Positions 23,001-55,200 of a stretch of 64,000 nucleotides of DNA are shown piece by piece (position 1 is the first letter of the stretch; every line of letters begins with the position of its first letter). Under the pieces are notes generated by a model that was given only the letters and a program-made list of their open reading frames with translations, was not told the DNA's origin and ran no database searches. The stretch is from Todiramphus chloris collaris (taxonomy: Eukaryota; Chordata; Aves; Coraciiformes; Alcedinidae): assembly GCA_025345505.1 (NCBI GenBank), contig JANVCC010000064.1, positions 3,423,538 to 3,487,537 of the forward strand, given 5' to 3'. A program made the position numbers and the translations under genes.

Positions 23001-25285
23001 CCTGTGTCCAGCTGACCTGCCCTGGTGTGTACCCAGGCAGTGTGTACCCTGTAAGGAAAGCTCGCTTACAGCTGCCCAGTTGGGGGGAGATTGGTCTTGG
23101 CAATGCTGACTGTTCAGGATGTAATGAACTTTACTCCAGAGTAGCTCATACCTGGCTATTCCAGGCAGAAATATGTGGTAATTCAAGGCTAATGTAGCAG
23201 AGCTGACTTTGAGACCCCTGGGAATTTAAAGCAAAATTCATTTCAGCCGCAATGAAGAGACTGGTTCTGGCCAGAGCCGTGCTGCTCCCAGCGTGGCAAA
23301 GGAGTGGAGAGAGTTAAGACAGGGCAAGCCCTAGATGTTTACCAGAATGACTGACCTGAATGCTTGAAATGCAAGAGCAGTACAGCAGCATTGTGCTCCT
23401 GACCTCACCTGAGGACTTGCATGTGTAAATAGGGAAGTTTATACCGGTATCTGCTTTCTCCAGTTCTGCTGGTAAATGACTTGGGGTAGATAGGTTAATG
23501 TTTGTGCTTGGGGAGTCTCTTGAACCTTGGTGGAAAATTGAGGCTGAGGTTGTTTGGGCTATTGGCACAGGTTTATGCTCTCCATGACTGGTGTTTAGGT
23601 AAATGGAGACAGCTGACAGCATTACACCAGATTGCTTCTCTAAATCTTGGTCAAATTCAGGCCACGTGCTGTAGAGAGTGCATGGATCTCCATAGATGAG
23701 ACAAAACCAAGGAATATTTCTTTGTGTGATGGTATTTTCACTTTCAGAACTCAAAAAGGCTGGGTTTGATCTTTTACAGATCACAGGCTTATTATTTATG
23801 TACTAGGAAGAAACAGATCCATTTTCCTGGGACAGAATCTCTTTGTGGACTTGAACTATCTGTTAAAATCCCATAGGAAATTACATTTACACTGTACTTT
23901 GCCCTCAAGTCACTTTTAGGATGTGGGGGGGAGGAACCCCACCAAAACAAACCCCTACATGGGTAAAAAGAAGATCTTCATGTGTAGAAGATTTGGTTTA
24001 GTAGGGACGGGGCAGACGGTCAAACATCGTGATCAGATCAGTTACAACAGAAATTGCTGCAGTTGAGGAACTGGAACTCAGAGAACATCCCTACAATGTG
24101 CTTTTTGGACTGTCTCAGTATTCTGTCATACTTAAACTGAAATTCTCCCCTCACAAACCAGTACTTTCTTTAAGAAAAGAGAAGGCTACAGGAACTAGCA
24201 CAGGAGGCGTCTTTAAAATTAAAAATAGTTGTATGTGTATTTTTCTTCCTCTTTCTGTCATAACTGTAGTGCTTCTGCATGGCTGCTTCCTTCTGGCAGC
24301 CCTCCCTGCAGGCAGGTAGCAAAGCTGATCTCAAAATCAATCAGGTTTAAAGCTCTGCTATGAGTAGTATCTGAACTTTAAGTCTCCCCCTTCCTTGATG
24401 CTCTGGCACCACTTTTGCCCCAGGAGAATGGAAGGCATCTTCTCAGGATGTTGGGCTTCAGGGGAATTCCCTACGTCTTGTGGGTCTTATCTACTCTCTT
24501 ACTCAACATATTCTAGGGTTTTCTTGTGCAGAACTTCTGAAACACTGCTGAGCTGTTTCACACAGTCACTCCATTCAACACACTTCTACATTCCTGCCTC
24601 TGTCCATCTCCCTCTCCATCCATATCACTTCCGTGAGTCTCCTAGGTGCGTTTCTGTGCTCTGCTTAGGATTCACATATCACAACTGTTCCTCTTCAACT
24701 GCACACTCTGATCTGCAGACCAGTCTGACTGCCAGGGAAGTCACTGAGATTTTGACTTCATGCCTGGAAAACAGGTCTAGAGACCATGTGAGATATGCCA
24801 GGAATTCTACCAGAAGCAGGTTGACTCTCATGATAAATGATACCATTCATGGGATTTTCCTCAGAACTGAACCCTTCAGAGGATTTACAAAGGGAGAACT
24901 TTTATTTTCTTTCTTTAGATGTTTTTTTCAGTTTCTTGATGTAGCTGCCCTGGTTTCTGAGGGGCCCTTTCTGTTATTTAAAATGTTTGAATCATTATCA
25001 TCAGCTCCTGTGATGTAACTGACGTTCATATCAGACAACTGATGCTCTCTCCCCAAGCCTCTGAGGGTAACACCCGAGGCAGACTGTGGAGTGTCACAGG
25101 CTTACTTGAGCCATTTTGCTTCATTTACTTTGCCATTTATTGTGGAGTCTTCGCATCTGCCAGCTGTAGCTGTGAAGGATTCTTCTGTGCTGCTAGAACT
25201 TCTCTACTGACATGGCCAGTGTGATGGAGAGGGACCAGAGAGATGTTAGGGCCTGGGGCAGCGATGGTGCACGGGGGTGAGAGGA

Positions 25286-25360
25286 TCTGCTGGTACCAGC
25301 AGAGAAGAGGGAGCACGGTCTGTCTGTGCACGCGGTCTCTCCTCCTTCCCTGCTGGTACC
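25286..25360. repeat. Inverted repeat / hairpin around an 18-bp palindrome
   Basis: TCTGCTGGTACCAGCAGA (25286-25303) is a perfect palindrome. Its right half extends as GGTACCAGCAGAGAAGAGGG (25292-25311), which pairs with CCTCCTTCCCTGCTGGTACC (25341-25360) at 18 of 20 positions across a 29-base loop. Confidence 0.75.
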
Positions 25361-25917
25361 AGTGCATTCTCGTTAGTCAGGTTCAGGCTGGTTTCACACA
25401 AAATAATTTGGTTTTCTGTATAGTTAAAACAAAGGTCACAGCAGCTCTTTACAGCTGAGGGACACCTGCTAGTGGGGGAGAGCCTTTCAAAAGGCATGGC
25501 TCTTAGCTGGGCTGAGTCTCTGCAGGGCTTCAGACCTGGCAGACTGACAGCATAGGAATTTCTGCCTAAGAGGCTAGGCTTGTACAGAACAATGTGGTTT
25601 TTCTTGTAGTTTCTCAGTTACATAGCCCAGAAAGTTGTCTGGTTTCCAGTTTTACGAGAGTGGTGTCCGAGGAAGTATGGAGACTATGTAGGGCTGGAAA
25701 CTGGGACAGAACAGAAGGACTGAATGGCTGAGGAATTCATAGGTCAGAAAAATAAATGGTGCAATCACTTCCAATATTTTTATTGTAAGATAGTTACAGG
25801 TTAGGACGTTTCTTGCCTGGTGACTGATGAAGTACCTTCTGGGATTTTTGTTGAGATTGGAATGAGATTGGGCCAAGTGGTTATTAACCTAACGGTGGGG
25901 TTAGGTGTGTACAAAAG

Positions 25918-25972
25918 CCCCAATTATAATTGGGGTGACATTTGGAGGACTCTTGGGGTGACATTTGGAGGA
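25918..25972. repeat. 18-bp palindrome overlapping a 20-bp direct repeat
   Basis: CCCCAATTATAATTGGGG (25918-25935) is perfectly self-complementary. TTGGGGTGACATTTGGAGGA occurs at 25930-25949 and again, identical, at 25953-25972, a period of 23 bases. Confidence 0.85.
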
Positions 25973-28900
25973 ACAGAGTCATGGCAACAGTTGAAGAGCT
26001 TCAGGGCCAAGCTATTTCAATCATAGTTGTTATAAAATAACTATTTTTTTCTTTGTGTTTAAAAAAGGATCGATTAAGTTGCATGGGCCTCAGATACCAT
26101 GACAGGTTGTGGGTTTGTTGACTTGAAAGGGAGATGTTTCATTGTTGTTAAATGTGCTTCATTGAGCAGAGAAACCTGTTACCATTTTTACTGTTTTTTT
26201 CTCTCTTTTCTGCCTATTTTACACCTAAATGCATATTTCTTCTCCTGAAGAATACTGATCACGTTCATCTTGGAAGCTTTTGGGAACACAGAAACGTTTC
26301 TGCTCTCTGGCCCTTAAGTCAGGTAGGTGCACGTGCTTACAGACAGCTTCAGCTGTGCCCATGGGGAGTTAAACACAGAACTGGAGGCTGTGTTTGCTCA
26401 TTGCCCATCTCTGAGGCATCTGCACATCTTGCTGCCTTGTTAGTGCCGATCGGGAACGGGCTTCGGCGTGCCTCTCCCTCCTGCTGGGGAGTTCTTTCTG
26501 GGTGCTGGATAGAAAGTCCTATCTTCCTTCAGTTAAATAACCCAGATGTTTTGGGAGTATGAATACTGAGATGTATCTGTTCCAGTGTGTATTTATTTAG
26601 CAGTTATGCTCTTAGGTTCGCTTTTGTAGAGATCTTGTTGGAAGTCTTGTTATCTTTCTGTTTTTCAAGAAAGAGCAGTGCTTTTTCTCCTTTGGTGGGT
26701 TTTCTTTCACATGAAAATTTGATCAAACACAGGACAGAAGTAATCAGTCTTCTCATCTTTTCAGAAAGAATCATTGCCTGTTGCAATCCATTTTCCAGTT
26801 TAAGTGACATTAGTTAAAAACCAGTGATGTTTCAGAGTAGGCTGTTATATAAAAGACATAGTTCTAGATTTCGAGGGGTTTGCTGCTTTGCTGTACAGAT
26901 CTGCTGGGAAATTCGTGTTTGTCCTTAAATGTGACACACTGGGCTAGTGGGCACTGTGCCCGGAATTCCTAGCGGAACACTACAACGTCTCAGCAGCACC
27001 AAACCAGCTAAAGGTGATTCCAGTTGAGCTTAGCTACCCAAATAGCATTCTTCACAACAGGAGCATTTAAATGATGCCAAATGAGCTTTGAAGATAGCAT
27101 CTCACAGGTACGAAATAGTAGCTCGTGTTGCTGTGGTTATTATGGTCGGTCCAGAGAATTTGCTGGGCAGGCAAATGCTGGGAGTAAATACCTTTGCTTC
27201 TAGCATTTTTCTCGTTACTTCTTTTTCATTTATATCCTCAAATCTTGCACCTTCAAAGTAAAATTCTTTTTTCAGCTTAAAAATAAACAATCGCTTCACA
27301 ATGTGGAGTCAAAGGAAACTCGGTTATGGTTGGAGCAAGAAATCGCATGTCATTAGGAATGCAAACTACATTGTGCTTGCTGGTGCTGTGACTTGGAATT
27401 AGATGAATTGAGTGATTATAGGGTTTGTAGTGCTGCCAGAAAATAGCTGCTCCCAGGGGGTCTTTCACACCGGTGGGTCTGGACCAGTTTTGCAGTCATT
27501 GCAAAATAATGTTTTGGAAAAAGTTCACGAACTGACCTGGTTAAAGCAGGTGTAATAAGGCATGACTTAGGAGAGCGTGATTTTCCTGTGTGAAAATCTC
27601 TAGTATGAGAAGAAGTTCATGCAGCCATCTTAACAATGTCTGAGAGTGCCTGTCAGAAGGCAGGGCTGCGACAGATCGTTGGGGGCTCTGCAAATTGGGA
27701 TGCCTTAGGTTGAGTAATGCTAAAGACATTTCTGAGGCTATGTTAAAGCACCATAATCCTACTCTGTAAGAGCAGTGCTCTCTCTCTCCTTATGGCTTAC
27801 GTGTTTATGTGAATTTACTTTGCTACATCACAGATCTGCAGTAGGGCCCTTGAGAACTGTTGCCCTCATGAGTAGCCAGCACAGAGTCCTTTGTGTGGTG
27901 GTGCACCAGCAGTAATCTCTTAACTGTAAGAATAAACAGAATGTGGGTTGGGTGCATCTTCCTAGCATCGTTGTGATCATTTCTATTTGCAGTAAGTGTT
28001 GGCACCATAGTGAGAACAGCAATTGTCTGCAGATGTTTGCAGGAGAAGATTAATTGCTGTGGTTTCCTTCCTTTTCTTGTGGAGGTAGGTGTGGGCCAGC
28101 AGTGTCATGGCATCTGCTGATGCAAGAGGTTCCTTACACTAGAGGTAGTGCTGCTAGAACAGGTAATAAGAATTTTCACTGTATAATTTGGCTATGGCTT
28201 TTGTTTAAAAATCTGAACCCTGTCTATGAGTTAATGATGGTGAAGGTACTGTCCACCTCATACAAGTCTTCACTGTATCCCTCCAGTCTTCGCAGAAATC
28301 TCAACATCACAAGTTCTCTCAAACAGTTCTTCAGCTCTTGCTTCACGTTGTGTGGTTAAAAATACAAATCTGAGAATTCCTGGTTGTTAATCCTTTTGAG
28401 AGGGGTTGAGTATCCTACATGGGGTCTGACAAACCAATTCACAGGGAGGGGAATGTGCTCTGCATGCAGCCATCACTGAAAAGTCCAATACCACACCTAT
28501 TACAAGGTTCTGTTCTGCTACTGCCAAAATCAGTTTTGGTTTGAGCAGAAGGGAAAATGCAGAGTTGCCACACATAAGAACTTTATCTCTTGCACCGTTA
28601 TGGTAGAAGGTAGGTATTAACTTCTTGTTACAGTCTTAAAGCTTGGCTAACCCCAAGATAAATTGCTCATAACTCTGACTTGTTCAAAATCTGTGTGTTG
28701 GGAAGCGCAATATAAAATCCCACTGTCACACCTAGTATGAAGTCTCATTAGGAATAAATTTTTGAGCAGCATACTAACAGGGCCAAGAGACAGACCTCAC
28801 GACAGAGGAGCTGGTACAATCTGCCTGCCCATATAGCTTTTTACATACTGCAGTGAACAGTGGGGTTTGCCCCCCTTAAATTCTCCCTTTCTCCTTTGCT

Positions 28901-31900
28901 CCACAGCAGCACTTTGCCTTAAGCCAACTCTGCCTTTTCATCTTGCTTGCCTCATGTCCAGAATGCAGGAATTGTCCAGTAACAGAGCAGGTGAAAGGGG
29001 AAAGGTGTCCGGGTGTTTTGGAGATGGGGAGAGCTAGTTTAAACTAGAGAAAACTGTTCAAAGAAGCTGTTGTTAAGCAAAAGGAGGTAAAGGAAAGCTG
29101 TGAAGTTCAGTGTAATCAGCAGACATCTGACCTGTCTAGTCTGGCTGAGGCTGGAGCAAGAAAGCACCATTTTCTGTTAAAGAAAGCTCTCTCAGTTTAT
29201 GAGCGAGTAAACGAACTCTTAGTATGCTTGCAACATAGTTGTAGGTAGAAAAGAAAGTCTGCTTGAAGGTATGTTAACTTAGGGGTTCAAAATCTCCTTT
29301 TCTCCATTGCATATCTTTTGGTGGTTGCTACTTAACTGAGGGAGACAAGTGGTGATTGCTGTTGAGGTGTTGAGGCTGCAGAACTGACTCAAGGAATTCA
29401 CAAGTAAGTTGAATTTAATTTTCTTTTTGTTTCAGTATTTAGCACAGAAGTGTTTCTCATGGGCTGTGTCCATAGTTCCTACATGTTTTCTCACCCCTCA
29501 AACAACAATAATAATGATGATGGTATGCATGTAGTAGCAGGAAACGTGCAAGGTTGAAAGCTTCCTTGTGGACAGTGCTAACTTCGATGGGTACAGCGAT
29601 GTTCTCTGAGTTCAGTGGGTCAAATGAGGCCTGTGTTTCTGTACAGTTCCACATTCACTTACATCAGATACCATAACCTCATACCTTAGTTAGCTGTCAC
29701 TGGAGGATGCTTAGACTAGACCGGGAAGTCCTACCTGCTGTTTCCCACTTGTGCTGTTGTGCAATGGCATGTCTTGTCCCATGCAGTAATTCCCAGAGTT
29801 ACTTGTTCTAACTAGCATTATGCATGCCAGTGAGCAGATGTGGGATTCATTCTTTCCGTGCCTATGGCCTGTTTGTGCCTTTTACCTTAATGGTTTTGAG
29901 ATCTTTTGTAATACTGGAAAGTCTCATAGATTCAGAAACAGTGAATCTCTCTTTACACATTCATGGGTATGATGTTAATCCTCTGATTTCTTAACCTGTC
30001 TTTTCAGTTGCTTTGTAAACCTCTGTTTTGGACTTTCTGCTCCAGCAGTGACATGGTAAAACAGATTGCAAAGTACAACTTGTCCTCTCAAAGAATATCT
30101 TGGTGTGATGGAGTCACAGGCAGCCAGGCTGGAGAGCTGTTACTGGAGCTGCCTACTCCTCTTAGCCTCTGAAGAGGACTTTGAAGTAAAGCACCATTTG
30201 AAATGCAAAGGAACATTTGTTGGCAACTCTTGCTGAGGGCAAAACTGAGCCTGCAGGTACTAGAGCAGTGTTTCAGAATTGTTTGCTGGTTTTGAGGTTT
30301 TTGCTCCAGAGCATTAGCTGCTTTTCTATTTTACCTGTTACTGATCTTCTAGGTGGATTTTTTTTTCCTGCAGAAAATGTGATTCCCCCACTTCTGCACG
30401 GAGGGGCCACAGACACATAACATTTGCTAGTTTTCCAGATACTATTATGACAGAATTCTTTTGCTCTCCTTCCAGTTATCTCAAAACATTTGTTTCTTTG
30501 CTTTTGGTTTATGGTTTTTGGTGTTGTTGTTTTTTAACTCTGCTTGCATTAGCTTCCAGTGTTAAGTTGTAATACTGTTGCTTGGCCTTGAAATCCTGGA
30601 AAGTTCCTCTTCTGTAGCTCTGTGGTTTTGTCAGTCTCTTCTGTTGTGTTGTGAGTGTCTAAGATTCTGTGTATGCAACTTAATGAGTCTGCTTTTGTTT
30701 TGCATTAGCAGCGAAATGATTGTTGGTTGTGAATGGAATCAGAGATGCTGAGTAACAAAGCAAGTGACAAATGGAGGCCAGGAACAAAACTGCAGGCCTG
30801 TGGGCAGTAAATTCCTAGTGATAGTAGCTCTGGAGGTTTTGCAGAGCAACTGCTGCACTGCTCAGGGCTGTTAGAGCCTTACATCTTCTATGAGTGAACA
30901 ACCCGTCCAGTTATCTTTCCCAGAGCTTTTTCAACAAAATGATTTGGAAAGAAAACAAATGTAGCTATATTCTTTCCTGCTTCTATGTGGTAACTGCCAC
31001 CCCTTTTTCTTTCCTCTTCCTGTTGCTAATGGAACATGTCTTTTTGGCTAAGTACTGCCAGTCTGTATTGATGGTGGAAAGCTGGGCATGTTGCTCGCCC
31101 AACATATGTAGCTTCTCCTCATATTCTTCCTGTTATTTCAGCAAAATACGAAAGAAATCAGTCCTGACTACTGATAAGTGACAAGGTGTCAAAGTGAGTC
31201 AGCTTGGCACCTTGTGTACTTGCTGGTATGTTACGGGGTTGCATTACCAAGTGATAAGCAGCAGCTATATCTGGAATTTGGACTCGCCCATTGTTTACAT
31301 GCTTATTTTTTGTCGCTCTTCCTTCTTCCTTTGCAATTCCTCTTCTTCGTGTCTATATGTGAAAACCAGTGATATCTAGTATAATAGATACTCAGTGTCA
31401 TTCCCAGCCAGCTATTAAGGAGAGGAGTTTTGAGGAAGGAGGCTCACAAAATGAAAAGTAACTTCTGTCACATATAGGTGTGGACTTCTGGAAGGCTTTA
31501 GGCTGAAAAATACTTTCTCCCTTCCCTCAGTTCTGTTGGTTTCTTTCTCGTTGGTAATCCCTCCTGATGTTTGCTGCAACAGGAGTTCTCTTTCTGACCC
31601 TCTTGCTTTAAAGCTCATCTGGATTTGTATTTAAATGTGAAATATCAACATATTTATAGTTTCCTTTAAAATTGATAAAGCCTTGGTCTAAACAAGATGT
31701 GGTACTGACTAGTTCTTGCTAAAATGACCACGCTAAAAGCTTGGTTTCAAATTCAGCTTTAACTGTACCAATCTAATGCACACCAAGGTCTGTTTGGTCA
31801 TAGAGATCGGGGCGTTTGGGAAGTGACTGTTGAGTTTGGTATCCCAAAGTGTTCAAATCTGCTGGTCGTTCCTTGGTTTTCAAGATGCCTTTATCAAAAC

Positions 31901-32065
31901 AGAAGAGGCATTTGAAGTACGTTAGTCTCTTAAGGGGGGCAGAAAAAGCAGAATTGCACTTCTTTCCTGTTGGGCCTGGCAGTGGTCAGGCCCTTTCCCA
32001 TTCTGCTCAGTTTCTCTTAGTCTATAGAAGAAAATAAGATGGAGAACTGTATTCTGGAAAAAGGT

Positions 32066-32071
32066 TTTATT
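32066..32071 (-). terminator. ATP12A: ATP12A polyadenylation signal AATAAA
   Basis: On the - strand AATAAA lies about 450 bases beyond the stop codon at 32521, giving a plausible 3' UTR of about 470 to 480 bases. Nothing else in those bases looks coding. Confidence 0.5.
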
Positions 32072-32520
32072 ATCAAATTGTTCCTATACAGCATTGTTAC
32101 CCTTGGTAAGGTAATACAGATCTACATATGCACTCACTTGGAATTCAGTTCCACCAAAAAAAAGAAAATCAGCAAACACCTTTAGTGCAAATTAATGCCT
32201 TAGATTATATGGATTTTCTGTCTGGGTTTTTTTTTTTCCTTTATGCATGTTTTCCTCTCAGAGTGCTCTCCAAGTTCCAAGTTGTTATAAAAACAGGTAG
32301 CATTTCGATTTCTACACAAGTGTCAGCTTTACAGTACAGTGGGAGGTAATTTATCAACCTCTGAAGTCCTTATTTCTTCATTAAATTAATGAAATTTCTT
32401 CACCCCTTCAGGGGGCGAACTCAAGCTTGATATTGCACAGACAGGACGTGAAAGCAGCAGAGGCTGTGTCAGGTGGGGAAGAAGCTCTCCGTGAGGAGGA
32501 AGCAGGCAGTGGTAAGGACT

Positions 32521-51918
<19,398 letters not shown>

Positions 51919-52000
51919 CTCGGTGAGTTTATTCCTTTCCCAAGGGAGCTGAAAGAGCCAAGATAAAGTCTCTGGATGATAAGCAAAAGCTCAGCTGGAG
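51919..52000 (-). promoter_or_regulatory. ATP12A: Probable ATP12A 5' UTR / proximal promoter with GATA motifs
   Basis: The + strand sequence upstream of the start codon contains AGATAA (51961-51966) and GATAAG (51978-51983), 43 to 65 bases from the ATG. GATA factors regulate gastric H,K-ATPase genes, so these are reasonable candidates. No clear TATA box or initiator is seen, and the transcription start cannot be fixed from sequence. Confidence 0.3.
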
Positions 52001-54889
52001 AATGAAGGGGCTCAGACCAGTTCTGGCTGTTGTGCAAAAGCTGACAGAGGTTGTAGTTCCCTCTCTACTGGCAAGCAGATGTTAGCTGGAATCCTGCTTG
52101 CCCTTCGGCATCCTTCAGGCAGGACAAGTTGGTGGCCCAAAGCCTGTGGAGAAGGAGTGCTGTCTGCTAGTGCTTTATAAATCGGCATCTTGTACTGCCA
52201 CTCCACCCCTCCCCTTCCAGGTCCAGCCCATCTTCTGTTTCACCTATAGTAGGTGGAAAAATACCACAGTAATGGGCATGTGGGTTTCAGGTCAGATAGT
52301 TTCTAATTATTCCTTTGTAGTGTTTGCGCACAGCGAGGGAACTGGTGCATTATTCATCTTGCTAGAAGCAAAGAGTTTCCTTCGGAGACTTTCCAGCACC
52401 AGACTCCCTGTGGGATTTCCAACTGTCGTGGCCACATACAGTGTGGTTAAGGAAGTCTGTGCACATTTTGTCTTGCCTGTTTACATGATGTTCTGTTTGT
52501 CTCCCTAAGGTCCCTGAAAGTCAGATCCCTGGCCTGTGTAGGTACTGACAGGGATTTAGTGGAGTGGTGCTCCTTCAAGCCCCTTAGCTTAGACTTCTAA
52601 TTTCTTGCATTGTGTCTGTCTTTTTAACCTTCATGCTTAGCTGAAAAAAGCACTTCCTGGTGCATTTTCAGCAAGAGCACTTATCTGAACAGCTTCTTTA
52701 AGTAGTTTGTCTTATAGCAATTACCAGCTTCCATACAGGAGTGATAATGAGGTTTATGATACTTGTGATACCTGGTGTATCTCATCACTTAGAAGTAGTT
52801 AACTTCCTCTTCACCTCTGAAATGTGACTGAAGGAAAACTGAGTCAAATCTGGTGAAAGATCTTCTGTACTTGAACATTATTTGGGGGAAAATGTCTGTC
52901 ATCTGTCTGACAGAACTAGTCTTGCTGAAGAGCATAGCATTTCAGCAGTCAAGTCTTTTACATTATATAATTCATTATCTTCAAATTGCATCATTTGAGA
53001 TGCCGAGAGGTACCACAGTCACTAGAAATGATGACTCAAAGCATGTTAATAGAAATAACTAATGCTGACCTCTTCAAGCCATATGTATAAGCTCTTGGTG
53101 TAGGGAAGACAACCAAGAAACATCCTTTACTACTTCAACAGGAGCGTGAATAAATATGTATTCAAATCATGGACAGGTTCCCAGCGATTCAAGTACCATA
53201 CCTCCTTAAGTGACACTTACATTAAAAAGCCAAGCTGTTTCCACTTCTCAGTTTATGTGTATTGGTCTTTTTCCGTGGCATTCTTTAATCTTAGAATGTT
53301 ACGAAAGATGCAGAAGTGTATCTGGAAAGGTTTCACGTTCATTTTCTGCTGTTTGTTCTTTTGAGAACTAGATTGTGTCCTGGGGCTTGAATATAAACCT
53401 TTTCTTATGTATGGAAGTATTGGAGATTTCACAATGTGTGCCATATGCAAGAGCAGTAACGTATTGACTTCATCCAGGGAGCCTGCCTGTGTCACGTGTT
53501 ACCTGGCACGGAGATTGTCCTCTCTGCTGCTGGGAAAGGCACGAGAGCAAGTCAGTCAAGAGTGCAGTGAGCGAGTGTCTTGGGCATCCAACGAGACTGC
53601 TGAGCCTGGAAGTGGGAGGGTACGTGATAGAAAACATGGACTTGGAAATAGGAAAAAGCCTTCCAGGAATGCAGTTGGGTTGTCTGTCGGATCTGCTGGT
53701 GAAGACAGTGGGATGCAAAACGTGAAAACAGTCTTGTTCATTTAGGGGTTTTGACTGGGAGCTCGCATTTCCAGTCCGGTGTCGAGGCATTGCTCATGGA
53801 TGGAAAATAAGGATGTCTGTTACTACATCCTGCTGTTCAGATTTGTAAAAACAACTACCCTGTACTTTTTAGTAATGGTTTGTGATTTAGAATGTTATCT
53901 GGGTCATTTGGACAGTTTTTGTATTTGTCTTCTATAAATCGTGACTAATTTTGCCCGGGGACAAGTGTTAGTAAGGCAGATCAGCAGAGTGTTTGGCAAC
54001 AAGGTGCCGCGTACATCCTGGTCTGCAGGCACTGCTGGTGCATCTGTCGTCGTCTTTGTTGTGTAGCAGATGAATTAAACTGGGAAAGCCCTATAGACAG
54101 TGCCGTGGTTTCATATTTACAGAGGGTTGAGTTGAGTTTGCTGCTGACAAACAAACAATATTGAGCTCTCGAGTTCAAAGTGCAGAATCGATGGTTAAAA
54201 AGTTCTGTCCGCTGAAGGAATTGTTCTCCTGTAGGTTACAAAGGAAAAATGAGAAGAGTTAACCAAATGTCTTGTTCACCATGAACCAACTCGATTACGT
54301 GACTGGGCAGCGTAATACCCTACTGCTGGGAGGAGTTACCCTCTTGACAGTAGTCACTTGCTGCTGACAACCTGGTGTTTTGTCGGCCCTGCTGAAGAGT
54401 TACCGAGAAACAGAGCCCACAGGAGAAGCCAGCCTGCAGTTCTGGACAAGAGCTTGTACACAACCAAATCCTGCCAGAGAAGCCCTCGTGTCTCGGTTTG
54501 GCAAGACACGGCTTGTGTAGAGAAGCGTACGCTTGGGTCTGTGCCAGGGAGATGTAATTGTCACGTGTGTTTCTAGGGTGTCTCAACATTCATAGCTGAG
54601 CCCTCTTTAGAAGGTAAAATGAATTAATATTGTTCTGATTTCTAAACACCAGTCTAGAAAAACAATGCACCCCTTCTGAATGATTGTGTGTCTCGCAGTT
54701 CAGAGTTCAGACGTGTTTAGATCCTGTTCTGTGTTCCTGTGTGCAAGTCCTGTACCAGGACAGCCGGGAGAATGCTTGGCTGTGGTTTAACACACAGACC
54801 ACATTTCTAACCTTTACTTACTGATTCCTGTGCTCAGCCTCTCAGACGGGCTCAGGTCGTGAAGCAAAGGCTGCCTTGTGAAGTGAGGA

Positions 54890-55200
54890 GCGTCCTGCCA
54901 TCCGCCTGCTGCACTTGCCGCGTTGTGCGTACGCTGCCGTCCTGTACGGCACGGGGCCCACGTTGCAGGATGCGGGGGTGCCCAGGATGCGGGGGTGCCC
55001 AGGATGCGGGGGTGCCCAGGATGCAGGGGTGCCCGGCAGAGCTGAGGTGCAGGTGGCTTTTCAAGGCGTGGTGCGGGCACGCTGCCTTTCCGCGGGGAGA
55101 GCGGCAGAGGGAGCGCAGCAGCCTCTCTCCTCTGCTCTCCTCTGCTCTCCTTCCCTCTCCTCCCTCCTCATCCCTTCCGCACCAGCGTTCACAGAACAGA
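54890..55200. promoter_or_regulatory. GC- and CpG-rich block, possible small CpG island
   Basis: CpG dinucleotides are frequent here (CCGCGTTGTGCGTACG, TTTCCGCGGGGAGAGCGG) in an otherwise AT-leaning neighbourhood. It ends in a pyrimidine-rich stretch with repeated CTCTGCTCTCC. It lies about 3 kb upstream of the ATP12A start codon. Promoter or enhancer function is possible but not shown; the minisatellite alone may raise the GC content. Confidence 0.35.
54969..55036 (+). repeat. 17-bp minisatellite, four copies
   Basis: The unit GATGCGGGGGTGCCCAG occurs three times perfectly (54969, 54986, 55003) and once with two changes (55020). It sits inside a CpG-richer block of roughly 54890-55200. Confidence 0.95.

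Larger units (their letters stand above)
20072..32050. other. Intergenic region between the two convergent genes
   Basis: About 12 kb without a supportable exon on either strand. Open frames here, the longest being 207 codons at 24395-25018 (+), lack recognisable protein features and splice context. The recognisable contents are the hairpin near 25.3 kb and the palindrome with direct repeat near 25.9 kb, listed separately. AT-rich stretches and T-runs occur throughout. Confidence 0.6.

Noticed and set aside
24395-25018. 207-codon open frame on the + strand in the intergenic region
   Set aside because: The composition is S/L/F-rich with no family motif and there is no flanking splice or promoter context; chance open frames of this size occur in 64 kb.
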